Assembly (NCBI GenBank): GCA_038501195.1 | Contig: JBBPUQ010000001.1 | Coordinates: forward strand, 5,580,001-5,644,000 | DNA from: Nemania diffusa | Taxonomy: Eukaryota; Ascomycota; Sordariomycetes; Xylariales; Xylariaceae | Length of the DNA: 64,000 bases | Direction: 5' to 3' | In this document: positions 1 to 10,070 of the stretch, piece by piece | Layout of the letters: every line of letters begins with the position of its first letter | Position numbering within the stretch: the stretch's first letter is position 1 | Position numbers and translations under genes: made by a program | Notes under the pieces: model-generated | What the model was told of the DNA's origin: nothing | The model's database searches: none | Seen by the model: only the letters and a program-made list of their open reading frames with translations

Positions 1-895
1 ATTGTCCGTGGCACTCTTCGCCGTGCTTTACGGCAGCATCGGTGAGAACCCGGGCGCCGATGCTAGTCGACCTGCCTATTATGAGCTTAATAGCAGCGAA
101 TATGTATCCGGCTATGCTGCTCGTCGTCTCGTGATGGAGCCCAGATCCATGGCACAGGCCTGGGTTACAAGCATTGATGACGGCCACGGACGGAGGAACT
201 CGCTTCGCCAGCTCGACTAGGAATAATTGACCAAGAAGCTTGGAGGTGTAGTATCGCTCTTGCATGTCAAAGCTCTCGGGTTTGTCAAAAGCCGGCAATA
301 ACGGCCTACTCTCCCTCTCCTTGAATGCGGCCCAAGCCGATGTCTCGGAAGAGACCAGAACTAAACGTCCGGGGGCTTCTGGGGTGTTCTTAGACTGAAT
401 AACGGGTAGCATCAGGATAGTTAGCAGGGCAGTCGAGAGGTAATTGACTTGTATAACCTCCTCATGGTGAGTGTCGGGGTTCTGATCGAAGACTACTTTG
501 AAGACACCAGCATTCAGAACAACGAAATCGAGGCGTGGCAGAGTCTTGGTACGCTCTGCAAAGGCAGTAACCGAGTCGTAGTGCGAGAGGTCAAGCCTCC
601 AGACTTCAATAGTAGCCTTAGAGGCCTTCAGAAGGGTCTCCCGAGCGGCGGCCCCCTTGGCCTCATCTCTAACAGCGAGAATCAGCTTTTCTATGCCTAG
701 ATCTAGAAGTTGCCTCGAGCATTCGAGACCGAGGCCGACGTTGGAGCCAGTAACGATGGCGGTTTTGCCGGCGAGATGGACATCCCGCCGGGAGATGGCT
801 GGCGGACAGACAAAGAGCTGGCGATAAAGCCAATTGGCTTGGCTTGCTTCCCTTTCAGGAGTGATATCGAAAGTGACTTGAGATTTTGCCGACAT
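1..895 (-). CDS. Short-chain dehydrogenase/reductase, 3' end outside window
   Basis: An NAD(P)-dependent oxidoreductase of the classical SDR fold, resembling fungal retinol-dehydrogenase/TIC32-like members. I translated the minus strand from the ATG at 895-893; the frame stays open for 298 codons and runs off the window, so the C-terminus is missing. Visible motifs are the cofactor loop TGSNVGLG (residues 49-56), LNAG (127-130), a catalytic Ser at 182/183 and YYTSK (215-219), followed by NPG at about residue 247. The substrate cannot be told from sequence. It has no introns in the visible part. It diverges from the P450 relic at 1704, which suggests a former pathway association. A G-quadruplex motif lies about 210 bp upstream on its coding strand. 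Family call is firm; substrate unknown. Confidence 0.88.
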   Translation of the reverse strand, partial: MSAKSQVTFDITPEREASQANWLYRQLFVCPPAISRRDVHLAGKTAIVTGSNVGLGLECSRQLLDLGIEKLILAVRDEAKGAAARETLLKASKATIEVWRLDLSHYDSVTAFAERTKTLPRLDFVVLNAGVFKVVFDQNPDTHHEEVIQVNYLSTALLTILMLPVIQSKNTPEAPGRLVLVSSETSAWAAFKERESRPLLPAFDKPESFDMQERYYTSKLLGQLFLVELAKRVPPSVAVINACNPGLCHGSGLHHETTSSIAGYIFAAIKLIIGRSTSIGARVLTDAAVKHGEECHGQ

Positions 896-1703
896 GATGG
901 CGAGCAGTTGTCGCGCGGTTTCGAGCACTGTTAAGTTGCAATGGGAGTGCGGGTGAAGGGATTTTTGCGAGGAGCTTAAAAAATGAAATGAATCAAATTT
1001 CCAATTGCGTTCAATCTTTACCTTTCGTTTGGCGTCGTGGTTATTTCTTTTCTAACACGAGGTGCTTAGAGGTGCCTATATATGTATAAGTAGCTAGAGA
1101 GGTTTGCCCTACCCCTACCCCTACCCCCGGAGGCTCGATGTGGGTCCCGCGGAGACCATACGGGCGCAAATAGAGCCGGAGAAAGCTACTTAACCCCACC
1201 ATTGAGCCCGGGAAAGGTTCCTCGGGCCCCGCGCGTCCGCGTCATCGGAGATAGGCTGATGCATCCTATTCCGATGCTTCGGCCCCTGCCCGACCTGATA
1301 TTCCTACACATATTTCCATGCTTACACACATATCTCATGTACTTAGGTAGACTAGGCCAGAAGGTCAACTACTTTACTCAAGCTACGCATATGTATCCAA
1401 ACACGGGACAGGGATGGCGGGCACCAACAGCCTTAATAGCGGATAGGGAAGACAACACTAACCTAATCCGGCACCTGCCAAATAGAACAAGTCTGCAGGG
1501 CAACAGCAGTGTATGACCTAACTTAGCTACTACTTCTCCCAAACGAAAACATTATAATCAATATTCCTGTAGCTATCTCATCGCTGATGGTAACCTGCTA
1601 CCCCCTATATCTATCATCTTTTTATCATGTCGTACTTAGCACAGACATTTCTATATAACCCTGGTACTTGCTTTTCCTTAGCCTAGCTGATCTTATTATC
1701 GCC
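896..1703. other. Intergenic region, SDR / P450 relic
   Basis: Upstream region of the SDR and of the decayed P450. Apart from the C-rich/G-quadruplex tract at 1107-1128 I see no gene. The 104-residue plus-strand open frame at 1202-1516 has no recognisable protein character. Confidence 0.6.
1107..1128 (-). repeat. G-quadruplex motif, telomere-like tandem
   Basis: The plus strand reads four C-runs separated by TA, so the minus strand has G5-TA-G4-TA-G4-TA-G3, a perfect short-loop quadruplex consensus. It resembles a diverged telomere-like repeat (CCCCTA rather than CCCTAA) but has only three units. It lies on the coding strand about 210 bp upstream of the SDR start at 895. Confidence 0.75.
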
Positions 1704-3130
1704 ATGTTGGACTTCTACTCTCTATTTGCGGCTTTTCTAAACATTGGAGGCCTTTTCGTCTCCTCCATTATCGCGTATGCGCTGTGGAGAAGCATCTATA
1801 ATGTGTATTACCACCCAATACATTACTTTCCAGGGCCGCTACTAGATTTTTTCCAGCGCTGGATTCCTCACACCAAGCAGGCTCATACTCTGGGCCTAGC
1901 TTACCATACTCGATGCAGCCCTGTAGTGCGCACCGCCCCCAATCTCCTAGCTGTGAACGATCCTCATCGTCTTCCCCTTATCTATCATCGTCGCGCCGAT
2001 AAGACCGATGTCTACACCACTGGCGTTCTTCGTGGCCTAATTAGCGCCCCCTTTTCAGTCCCAAGGTTGGTGCGAACATACTCGTAAGCGAAAATGCGTC
2101 TCCAGCTCCTTTTGGTTCTCAAATCTCGTGAAACTCGAGGGACAGGTGGACTACCGCGTCCTCGAATGGACAGCTGCCATCGGCACGCGGTTTGCCGATA
2201 CTGGCTCCAAGATGGACTTCACAGTGAATCTGCTCGGCCGGGCCGTCTATTTTCTAGTGTAGCTTTAAGTAAGCTGACAACTGATTATAATAATAAGAGG
2301 GCTTGCCTATGACATTATCTGTCAGCTCTCGTTCGGAGAGCCACTCGGGTTTGTTCGTGAGGCGCGAGATGTCTCAAATCTTATAAGAAATCCCCACCAA
2401 CTGGCCCCGTTTGCCGCCGTGGTGGGAGCCCTGCCGTGGCTTTAAGCGCCTATCCTCCAGAACTCCATCACAAAGTGGCTGTTCATGACGCAGCCCAGAT
2501 ATCACTCTGGCATCGGAAAGATCATGGCTGTGAGTATTCACCCCTCCGAGCCTGCGGGCTCAGAAAAATAGATTCATATTATAGATCCTTAGCCATCGTT
2601 ATTTGTGATAGTGATTTTTCCGGGCAGTTCCGCGACGCGCTTCTAGAAGAACACCCAGCCAACCCCACGGCGCACCAGAAAGGTGATTTTTTGCATAATA
2701 TTCCCAATGCTAAGAATCAGGATGGGAGCTCGATATCTACCGAAGGGGTTAAAACCGATTGTTTTGTGCTGATGGTGGCGGCCTCAGACACGACCGCTAC
2801 CTTCTCCTGTGGCTTTGTCCGTTATATCTTACAGATGCCGGGAGTGTATGAACGTCTTGTGGCCGAGATCGAAGAGTTTGAAGGGCGAGGTTTACATGCC
2901 ACACCTGTTACTGCCTTTGACCAAAATAAGCAGCTGCCTTATTTTTCCGCATGTTTTAGGGAAACATTTTGACTTCAGCCGTCAACTCCCATGATCATTC
3001 CTCAGTATGAAAGCAGCGATGACGTAGACTTGTACGGGCAGCATGTGCCGCCAGGGACAGAGATAGGTGCCAACTCGTATGGTATTCACCGTGATAAGAG
3101 CCACTTTAATATAGCCCGAGGCATCTTATA
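1704..3130 (+). pseudogene. Cytochrome P450 relic (fungal microsomal type)
   Basis: Remains of a membrane-anchored P450 monooxygenase. From the ATG at 1704 the N-terminal anchor and the hinge YYHPIHYFPGP are readable, then the segment ending YHRRADKTDVYTTGVL. Further on, other frames give LEGQVDYRVLEWTAAIGTRF (about 2137-2196), LSFGEPLGFVREARD (about 2325-2370) and the I-helix AASDTTAT near 2780-2805. A TAA at 2443-2445 and a TGA at 2970-2972 interrupt it. The TGA sits exactly where the ExxR arginine is expected (RETF-stop-LQP for RETLRLQP), and both changes fit C-to-T transitions. An intron-like segment remains at about 2530-2627. Homology stops near HRDKSHF (about 3110); the haem-binding cysteine loop is absent. 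Non-functional. Confidence 0.88.
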
Positions 3131-3136
3131 GCCCGC

Positions 3137-4375
3137 TAACTCCTGGTTTTTTAGAGACCGGTTCATGCTCTTGTCTGGGTATGGTTGGCGCCACCGTGGG
3201 CGCTGGTGTTGGCCGCTACCAGAGCCTTCATGGATTGATCATTGACTCATTACTCTCGGTGCGCCTTGTCACTACTTCCGGCGATGTCATAGAGGTTTCG
3301 AAGACGAAGGATTCTGGGAGCTTAGAGGAGCTAACGCCAATTCCGGCATCGTGACATCGACCACTTACAAACTTACGCCGCTCTTGAACAAAGGGCAAGT
3401 TACGAACGTAGATTTCATCATCCCAACTAGCCTTTCAGCACAATACTTCAATGCCCTTGCCAGATTCGAGAACAAGTTGTCTTCCCAGTTAGCTACTATC
3501 TCTCTAGTTCATTACAATGACACGACTGAAGGGATGAGTACCAACGCTGGCCATTGCGAGAAACTTGATCAGAGACTTATTTCATACCCGTGCCCTACTC
3601 GTACCGAGGAATATATGTAATATCAAAACTAAAAGTCATGTCATGCCAGACCCAAATTCTCGCAAACTGGGTATATGTCGGGCCCGAGGCGGAAGCTAGG
3701 CGAGCCATGGCGCCCGTCTTCAAGCTCAACCAGCCGACGGCCGCAGTCAGTGTCGTGCCATGGAAATACCTCGTAACAACGACGGGTTTCAATCTCCGTC
3801 CCGTGTTCTGTGAAGCGAACAACACTCGCAAGCTAGCCGCTTCGACGTATCAAGAAGCCTCTGAAAGGATATCCTATTACTACGACCAATATCCCGCCGG
3901 CCGCGGTAGCAGTCTTGAGCTCGAAATCTTCCCAAACTAGACCACGATTGCCGTACCTGATAGCCCCACCGCGTACCTGTAGCGTAACGCTCTAGGAAAC
4001 ATGTGAGTTACATTTAACTAGGTCTCATAATTCATGCCATGCGGACCAACACAACGGTCCTCTATCCCCTTCTACCCTCCTCTCTTCCCTCATTTGCGCT
4101 AACCGTACAACTTTGGAATGTTTTAATTCGAATGGAGCGACAATAGCGTCCCTAATGCCTCGAATGCGCCAAATCGCGAACTAAGATTAGACTTCGTCGC
4201 CACGGAAGGATACGGCGATGTTGCGGCGTATGTCAGCTATGAGCACGGCGACGAAAAGCTGGAGCAGATCTATAGCAAGAGCAAGCTGGCTCGTCTTTCT
4301 AACTTCAAGAAGACGTGGGATCCGAACAACGTCTTTGCCTACAACAACGCTCTGTCGACACACTACCTTGAATAG
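3137..4375 (+). pseudogene. Berberine-bridge-type FAD-linked oxidase relic
   Basis: Decayed C-terminal two thirds of a BBE-like (FAD_binding_4 / BBE domain) oxidase. It opens with what looks like an intron tail, branch point GCTAAC (3135-3140) and acceptor TTTTTTAG (ending 3154), then ETGSCSCLGMVGATVGAGVG, the family's FAD-binding stretch. A frameshift near 3300 precedes WELRGANANSGIVTSTTYKL (from about 3320). A further break lies between about 3535 and 3645, before ANWVYVGPEAEA. A stop TAG at 3980-3982 interrupts PTAYL-stop-RNA. The C-terminal BBE motif DPNNVFAYNNAL ends at the TAG at 4373. The N-terminal third with the flavin-anchoring histidine is missing. It follows the truncated P450 with no spacer, so one deletion probably removed the 3' end of one gene and the 5' end of the other. 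Confidence 0.85.
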
Positions 4376-5663
4376 GATTTGAGGCACATGATAGAGGGTG
4401 GGGAAGTTCAGGCTGAGGTGTTCTCGTTAATCTAGGTCGTGAGGAGGCTCAGAATGGGAGGAAAGAATAGCGTACTCCGAAACAGGAGCATTTAATACAT
4501 AGATATATACTCGAAATAGTAAATAAGGAAATGATAGAAGAGTAGTAGAGGCTAGTCAGTGTTAATATAGGAATACTCATGTATACTTCTTGCCGTGTCT
4601 AAACTATGTGAGGTAAAAGACGACCGTTTGAGATGGTAGACACCGTTAGAAACGCAACTCATAGTTGTTCAGTTTAGACAAAGTGTTTGGATTCGTCCAT
4701 TGATAAGCAAGTACCGTTTTATCACTTTCTCAGCCGCTTTGATGCGAATGCCAGCTACAATTCAGATGTTTTCGCTCTTCACATTGAAGCGCCAATGTGC
4801 CAAGACCTGGAATCACTTATAGCTAGAGACAAAGGGGTTGTGACATATACCAAGTCTCACTATGAGATCTATCATAACGACGTGTAGTTTAGCTGTTGAA
4901 GTATTGTGCTAGTCTTTTTCTTCACTCTTTGTCTTATCTTGGACGCTAGTAGCATTCTGTAGGAAAGAGAGATGTGAGGAACATGTTTATTTGTGCTGGT
5001 TGAACATGGCGGGGCAATTGTACCGGAAACCGGGAAACAGCAACACATTGTTCGGTATACCCGTATTATATATAGTGCTACACCGCAACTCCGGACAGCA
5101 ACACTCAAGTGCCGGTGAAAGCAATAGCGATAGACTAGGTAGATGAACCTACCTAATAGATTGTCTCTACAGAAAGCGCTTAACCTAGACAGTCCAGAGA
5201 GCGGCTTTAATTGGCTGCGGATGGCGGTACCACGACGGAGGCAACTAGCCCGCTCCTAATCCGGTAGTATGTAGCGCGACTAATACCTCTAAACCCCCAT
5301 CAGCACTCGCCGTCTTGCAGGTTTTTGGGGAAGGAGGACAAACCAGAATATCTCTTTACGAAAGAAAGCCCAAGTAGTTGAAATCTGCTTTTTTAGAAAT
5401 TTAATCGTCAATTTTTGAGCTACATCTTCTACGCGCAAATCGGCCGATTTCGCACATGCACCCCGCTCATTGTCCGTACCAGGTAGTAACTGCTTGAACC
5501 CGTGACCTCCCAGTAAGCAGGGAAGGAGCCGCCGACTCTACCTAGGTAGATAGTCGCACTTGTCTATTATAAGAAATGCCGCTGGGTTTCCTAACACTCG
5601 GGAGATAAAAAGATAATTGTTTTGTCCTTCTTCTTGTCCTAACGCTCATGAAATTCATCACCC
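4376..5663. other. Intergenic region, mostly featureless
   Basis: No supported gene. It contains a 7-bp perfect inverted repeat, TAGGTAG / CTACCTA (5136-5142 and 5149-5155), and the tRNA-like segment listed separately. The 3' part is the promoter side of the MFS gene starting at 5664. Confidence 0.55.
5485..5550 (-). repeat. Possible tRNA-derived (SINE-like) fragment
   Basis: Read on the minus strand, this segment has an A-box-like GGTAGAGTCGG, an anticodon-arm-like stretch around CCCTGCTTACTGGG and a B-box-like GGTCACGGGTTCAAGC, in tRNA order and spacing. The arms do not fold into a clean cloverleaf (the anticodon loop would be 8-9 nt), so a functional tRNA is unlikely. A decayed SINE or tRNA relic fits better. 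No poly(A) tail or target-site duplication was identified. Confidence 0.35.
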
Positions 5664-7721
5664 ATGGCGTTACAAACACCAGCGAATGGGACGCCCCCTT
5701 TTCCTTTGAAACAGCTCACAATACTCGGTATGCCTTCATATTCCCCCGCTCTCTCCTCTGTCTTCTCCAACGCAAGCCTTGTCCCCACGACGGACCTTCT
5801 TCCGACGAGAATACACCAATGAGCACACGGCTGACTTCACCTTACTGGCTTCAGCAATATGTCGCTTCTCGGAGCCTATCGCCTTCAATTCCATCCTAGC
5901 GTACACGTACGTCATGGTAAAGGACCTGAATGGCGGTGAGGATAAAGACACGGCATTCTATGCCGGACTGTTAGTATCTGCTTATGCCGTTGCTGAGGCA
6001 CTGACGGCCATGGGCTGGGGTGCGCTCTCTGATCGTTATGGGCGGAAGCCTGTAGTGCTAATTGGGCTGGGCGGAGTTGCCATATCGAGCCTGATTTTTG
6101 GCCTTGCCGAGAAATATTGGATTGCACTTCTTGCTCGCTTTATTGGTGGCGCATTGAATGGAAACGTTGCTGTAAGCCGGTGTCCTATCATTATTTTCCC
6201 CCTAGGATGTTAAGAAGCCGCTTTCGTGGCAGCGAGAAGTGGTGCTCGCGGAGGAAAGACAGTAGATGTCCGATGCAAGGTCGACCCAGTTTTTACCGTA
6301 CCGGCTTAATTATTGACATTCTTTGAATGAAGACGTGCTGATAACGATGAGCAGGTAATGCAAACTATGGTCGCTGAGATGGTCAAGGTGCCTGAGCATG
6401 AGCGTACGCTGACCCCTGACTTATCCCCTTCAATGTCTTCCAACTAACACACTGCTCTACAATAGCTGCGGCATATGCCTCGCAGCCGTTTGTTTGGACG
6501 CTGGGTGGTATCATCGGATCGGCGATGGGCGGCTTCCTGGCGCAACCCGCGATATTCTACCCTTCACTGTTTCCAGCCGACGGCCTCTTCGGCCGGTACC
6601 CGTATCTACTACCAAACTTAGTCTCAGTCGTTGTTATCGTAGTTGCGATTATCCAAGGCATGATATTTTTAGAAGAGACGAACCCGCGCAGCAAGTTGTT
6701 CCATAGCAACACCAAGAAGACAGCTGATGGAGACGTAGCCGTCATTGATGATGATGATGATAGCAGAGTAGACGAGAGAACACCTCTCACACGGTGCCAA
6801 CAAATTCAGCATCCCAGAATATCGGCTGTTGGCAAGCGTCCCGTTATTCTTGAAGAAGGCCTCCCTGCGGCTGTAGGCCAAAACTTCGATATCCGGCGCA
6901 CGTCATTCGGCACGGTTCATTCTATCCAGTTCACCCCTGAGGCTCAAACCCACACCATTTCCCCGGAGTCGACTATAGCAGAAGAGTATACTGGCCCTGC
7001 ATTCAATTTTACTATTATCATGATCACTATCGCCCTGGTCCTTGTCGCCTACCACCAGATGGGGTTTGCAACACTACTCCCAACACACCTCCTTGACCGC
7101 CCGGCAGCGCCCCCGGGACACTTAGACCTAATTGGCGGGCTTGGGTACACGGTCCACGACGTCGGGATCTACCTAGCTGTCAATGGCGTCCTAGGGCTAC
7201 TAATTCAGGGGCTTATATTCCCCATCTTCGTCGATCGCGTTGGGGTATGGCACTCTTTCATCTGGATGGTGATACTATATCCTACGTGTTATGTGGTACT
7301 GCCGTTTATCGGGGCGCTGCCCGCGTCCTTGCAATCGCCAGGGATTTACCTCGCCATGGTGCTGCAGAGTTTTTTCGGCATCATAGTCACCCCCACCGCC
7401 CTCATCCTCTTAAAAAATGCGACACCAAGCCCCACGATCCTGGGCCGTGTTAACGGTCTCGCCATGTCCGGATGCTGTCTCGCTAGGACTATTTGCCCGC
7501 CGCTGGCCGGAATTATATACGAGGCCGGAGGCTCTGCAGCTGCTTGGTTTAGTTGTGGCGGCGTAGCCGTCTTGGGTATATTGCAGCTTTTCTGGGTCCC
7601 TAGAGAACATGTTCACGATGTTGTCGTGGAAAACACCTTACTCAGAAAAACGATAAGTCACTCGGAAGATAGGAATAGGAGTGGCGACCATGACGGCAGG
7701 GAAACCATTCATGAGATTTAG
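5664..7721 (+). CDS. MFS transporter (YCR023C-like / DHA1 type)
   Basis: Twelve-helix major facilitator predicted at the plasma or vacuolar membrane; probably a proton antiporter, substrate unknown. Exons 5664-5727, 5855-6171, 6355-6403 and 6466-7721 join in phase to 561 residues. Joins recreate family sequence, for example QLTILAICRFSEPIAF across intron 1 and VPEHEPAAYASQPF across intron 3. Motif A is GWGALSDRYGRKP (about 74-86). A long acidic central loop (from about residue 210) contains a run of aspartates encoded by GAT repeats and separates the two six-helix halves, as is usual in this subfamily. It lies downstream of the P450/BBE relic and may be the surviving exporter of that cluster (inference). 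It converges on ESF1 with 219 bp between stop codons. Confidence 0.9.
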
Positions 7722-7940
7722 CGGTGATTTGCTCATTCGGTGGTAATATGCAGCACAATAGAAACCAAAGACTGAGAGGGCTTCCACCGCGAAGCATGGT
7801 TGGTATGGCGCTGCCACGATTCATGAATACAGGACACAAGATTAGATATATCCGGCGTATGGGTGTAGCAATCGGGAATAAACATGATAATTAATGGCCT
7901 CGGAAGGCTTGGGTATATTGAACTTCCGCCTAGAGATAAT

Positions 7941-10070
7941 CTATTTTTTCTTCGACTGAGCTTTTTGCCGTATAGACTCAACAAGACTGTTGAGATCATC
8001 ATCGGCCGTTTTTATCTTCTGCTTCTTAGCCTTGCCGCTGGCCTCAGGCGGCGCGTCAAAATCATCTGACTTATTCTTTCGCTTCTTGCGACCTTCCTCG
8101 AGCAGCTTCTTCATTCCGGGGGTAGACTTGAACTTAGGATTCGAAGGATCAATGGCGAACTCGTGGTCCTCAAACACAGCCTTGAATCGGTCGTCATTGA
8201 CGTTCATCTCGAAGCCCTCTTGTAGGCCGCCGTGGTCCTCCTCTTGTTTCTTGCCCTTCTTCTTAAACTTCTTCGATTTCTTCTTCTCGGCCCGCGTTAT
8301 CTCATTCATATTGAAATGGTCAAGGTGTTCAGCCTGGTTCTCAGAGCCATCCGCCATGATCTTCTCCAACTGCGCCTTTTGAGCAGCATTTTCAGCAGCC
8401 GTGGCATCCTTCTCCTCTCGTCTTTTCCGTCTCTCCTCTTTCCTTTCTGCTGACTTCGAGGCTTTGACAGGCTCATCAGTTGTGAAGAAAGGATCATCGA
8501 AGCCGAGATCTTCTTCTGGCTCAGCGGGTTCCTCTTCACCTTCGACCTCACCTCCATTCCGCTTTGCCACTGCTATCTCTTTCTTGCGTGCTTTCCGCTC
8601 GCGTTCTTTCCGAGCATATTTTTCGATGGTAGTTTCTTCCGCCTCAGGCTTCTTCTTCTTCTGCTCATCGCCCATCAAGGCGGCGGTGAATGTGACTTGC
8701 ATATCTCCGACCGGTCCGATCTTCGCCGATGACTTAGCCATTGGTTCGGAACCAAGGCCAAGAGCTTCCCGTAACTTTCTTGCCTTTAGCTCTCTCTTGC
8801 TTAGTTTAGGCTCGTTTTCAGCAACATCGGCTTCTGCAACCACAACATCACCCTCACCAAACCCATCGAACTCGTCCTCGCTGTCACTTGCAAGATAAGC
8901 GCGGAAGTCATTCTCTTCTAGGTCAGCTCTGCTGCCGGTGAAAGCTTTTCTGATATTTTCTCGCCGCGCAACCTCATCCGGGGCGACGTCCCAGGTCAGT
9001 TTGACACGCGAATGTTGCAGGGCATCCGTAACGAATTCTGTGGGTTGATAATTCGCAACAATCGAGTCGCATTCTTCCCGCGGCTCGTCGTCGAACGTGA
9101 CGTCGTCAGGGATAAAACGTAGATCGACAAAGTTTGACGATGCAAGATATTCAGTGCCATCGCATGCGTTATATAGTTTTTCGGCCGTCGACAGGTTAGA
9201 GCAAATAACGACTGCATAATAATACCGTAGGCGATCAAGCTGGTAAGATCTCAGGGCATCGCTATCAAAGTCTTGGTCGTCCCCTTCCTGTAGCATGTCT
9301 TTTTTTATTTTTTCCTCTTCATCCTCGCTATCGTCCTCACTGCCCTCTGAGTCGAAGCCCGCGTCGTCCTCGTCATTAGCAGCGGTTTTAAAAATTTCCT
9401 TGGGAGGTCCTTCGACTTCTTCTCGTCTCATACGCTCTTTGCCAAACTCGGATGGATATATTGAGACTTTCTCGATACGCCCACCCTGAGGCACAAAGGA
9501 AGAGAAGAGTACCATTAGATCAGAAGCCTTGATGTTATCCCAATCAAGGTTAACAACAGCTATCCTCTTCGTTATCTCGCCGACTTCGATATCGTTCTGC
9601 TCATCGCGTAGCCGCTGCATGCTAGCTGGCTGCGATACAGCAGCGCCCTCTTCATCCTCATCTTTATCATCGTCCTGGTCATCCTCGTCTTCGTCCGACT
9701 CGGAATCGCTCTCGGAGGAAGAAAAGCCACCGCCTCGAGCCGGGTCATAGCTTGCGTCTGCCTTTTTCAATTCGCGCCGAACCACATCGTCTTCATCAGC
9801 CTTGGTATCTTCCTTCTCTTCGGGTTCGTAGATGTCCCGTAAAGCCTTCTTCTTGCTGTCGGATTTCAGTTTTCGCCCATATCTGTCTAGCTTGGCCGTG
9901 GCGGTGAAATCTTCATCTTCGAAAACTCGCTGGAATCGCTTATCGATCTTGGTCTTGACGCGACCCTTGGATGGAAGACGGTAGCGAGGGTTGGTCTCGA
10001 AACTGGCAAAGCGCGAGTCTTTCTTTGCAGCGGACGGGGCATCGCTATGTTTCTTCTGGGGCTTAGGCAT
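7941..10070 (-). CDS. ESF1: Pre-rRNA-processing protein ESF1
   Basis: Nucleolar protein needed for 18S rRNA maturation in the small-subunit processome. It is a single exon of 709 residues. The reading frame is open back to 10142, but I chose the ATG at 10070 because MPKPQKK begins the conserved basic N-terminus and 24 unlikely residues precede it. Visible are the conserved RYRLPSKGRVKTKIDKRF (about 29-46), acidic/serine tracts (about 115-145), an RRM-like segment KRIAVVNLDWDNIKASDL (from about residue 168) and the C-terminal NUC153 motif DDRFKAVFEDHEFAIDPSNP followed by lysine-rich tails. Length is close to the family norm (about 630 in yeast, 850 in human). It shares its upstream region with PLD. 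High confidence. Confidence 0.95.
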   Translation of the reverse strand: MPKPQKKHSDAPSAAKKDSRFASFETNPRYRLPSKGRVKTKIDKRFQRVFEDEDFTATAKLDRYGRKLKSDSKKKALRDIYEPEEKEDTKADEDDVVRRELKKADASYDPARGGGFSSSESDSESDEDEDDQDDDKDEDEEGAAVSQPASMQRLRDEQNDIEVGEITKRIAVVNLDWDNIKASDLMVLFSSFVPQGGRIEKVSIYPSEFGKERMRREEVEGPPKEIFKTAANDEDDAGFDSEGSEDDSEDEEEKIKKDMLQEGDDQDFDSDALRSYQLDRLRYYYAVVICSNLSTAEKLYNACDGTEYLASSNFVDLRFIPDDVTFDDEPREECDSIVANYQPTEFVTDALQHSRVKLTWDVAPDEVARRENIRKAFTGSRADLEENDFRAYLASDSEDEFDGFGEGDVVVAEADVAENEPKLSKRELKARKLREALGLGSEPMAKSSAKIGPVGDMQVTFTAALMGDEQKKKKPEAEETTIEKYARKERERKARKKEIAVAKRNGGEVEGEEEPAEPEEDLGFDDPFFTTDEPVKASKSAERKEERRKRREEKDATAAENAAQKAQLEKIMADGSENQAEHLDHFNMNEITRAEKKKSKKFKKKGKKQEEDHGGLQEGFEMNVNDDRFKAVFEDHEFAIDPSNPKFKSTPGMKKLLEEGRKKRKNKSDDFDAPPEASGKAKKQKIKTADDDLNSLVESIRQKAQSKKK

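Noticed and set aside
449..934. Plus-strand frames of 83 and 74 residues
   Set aside because: They are antisense to the SDR, whose minus-strand frame shows the full set of motifs.
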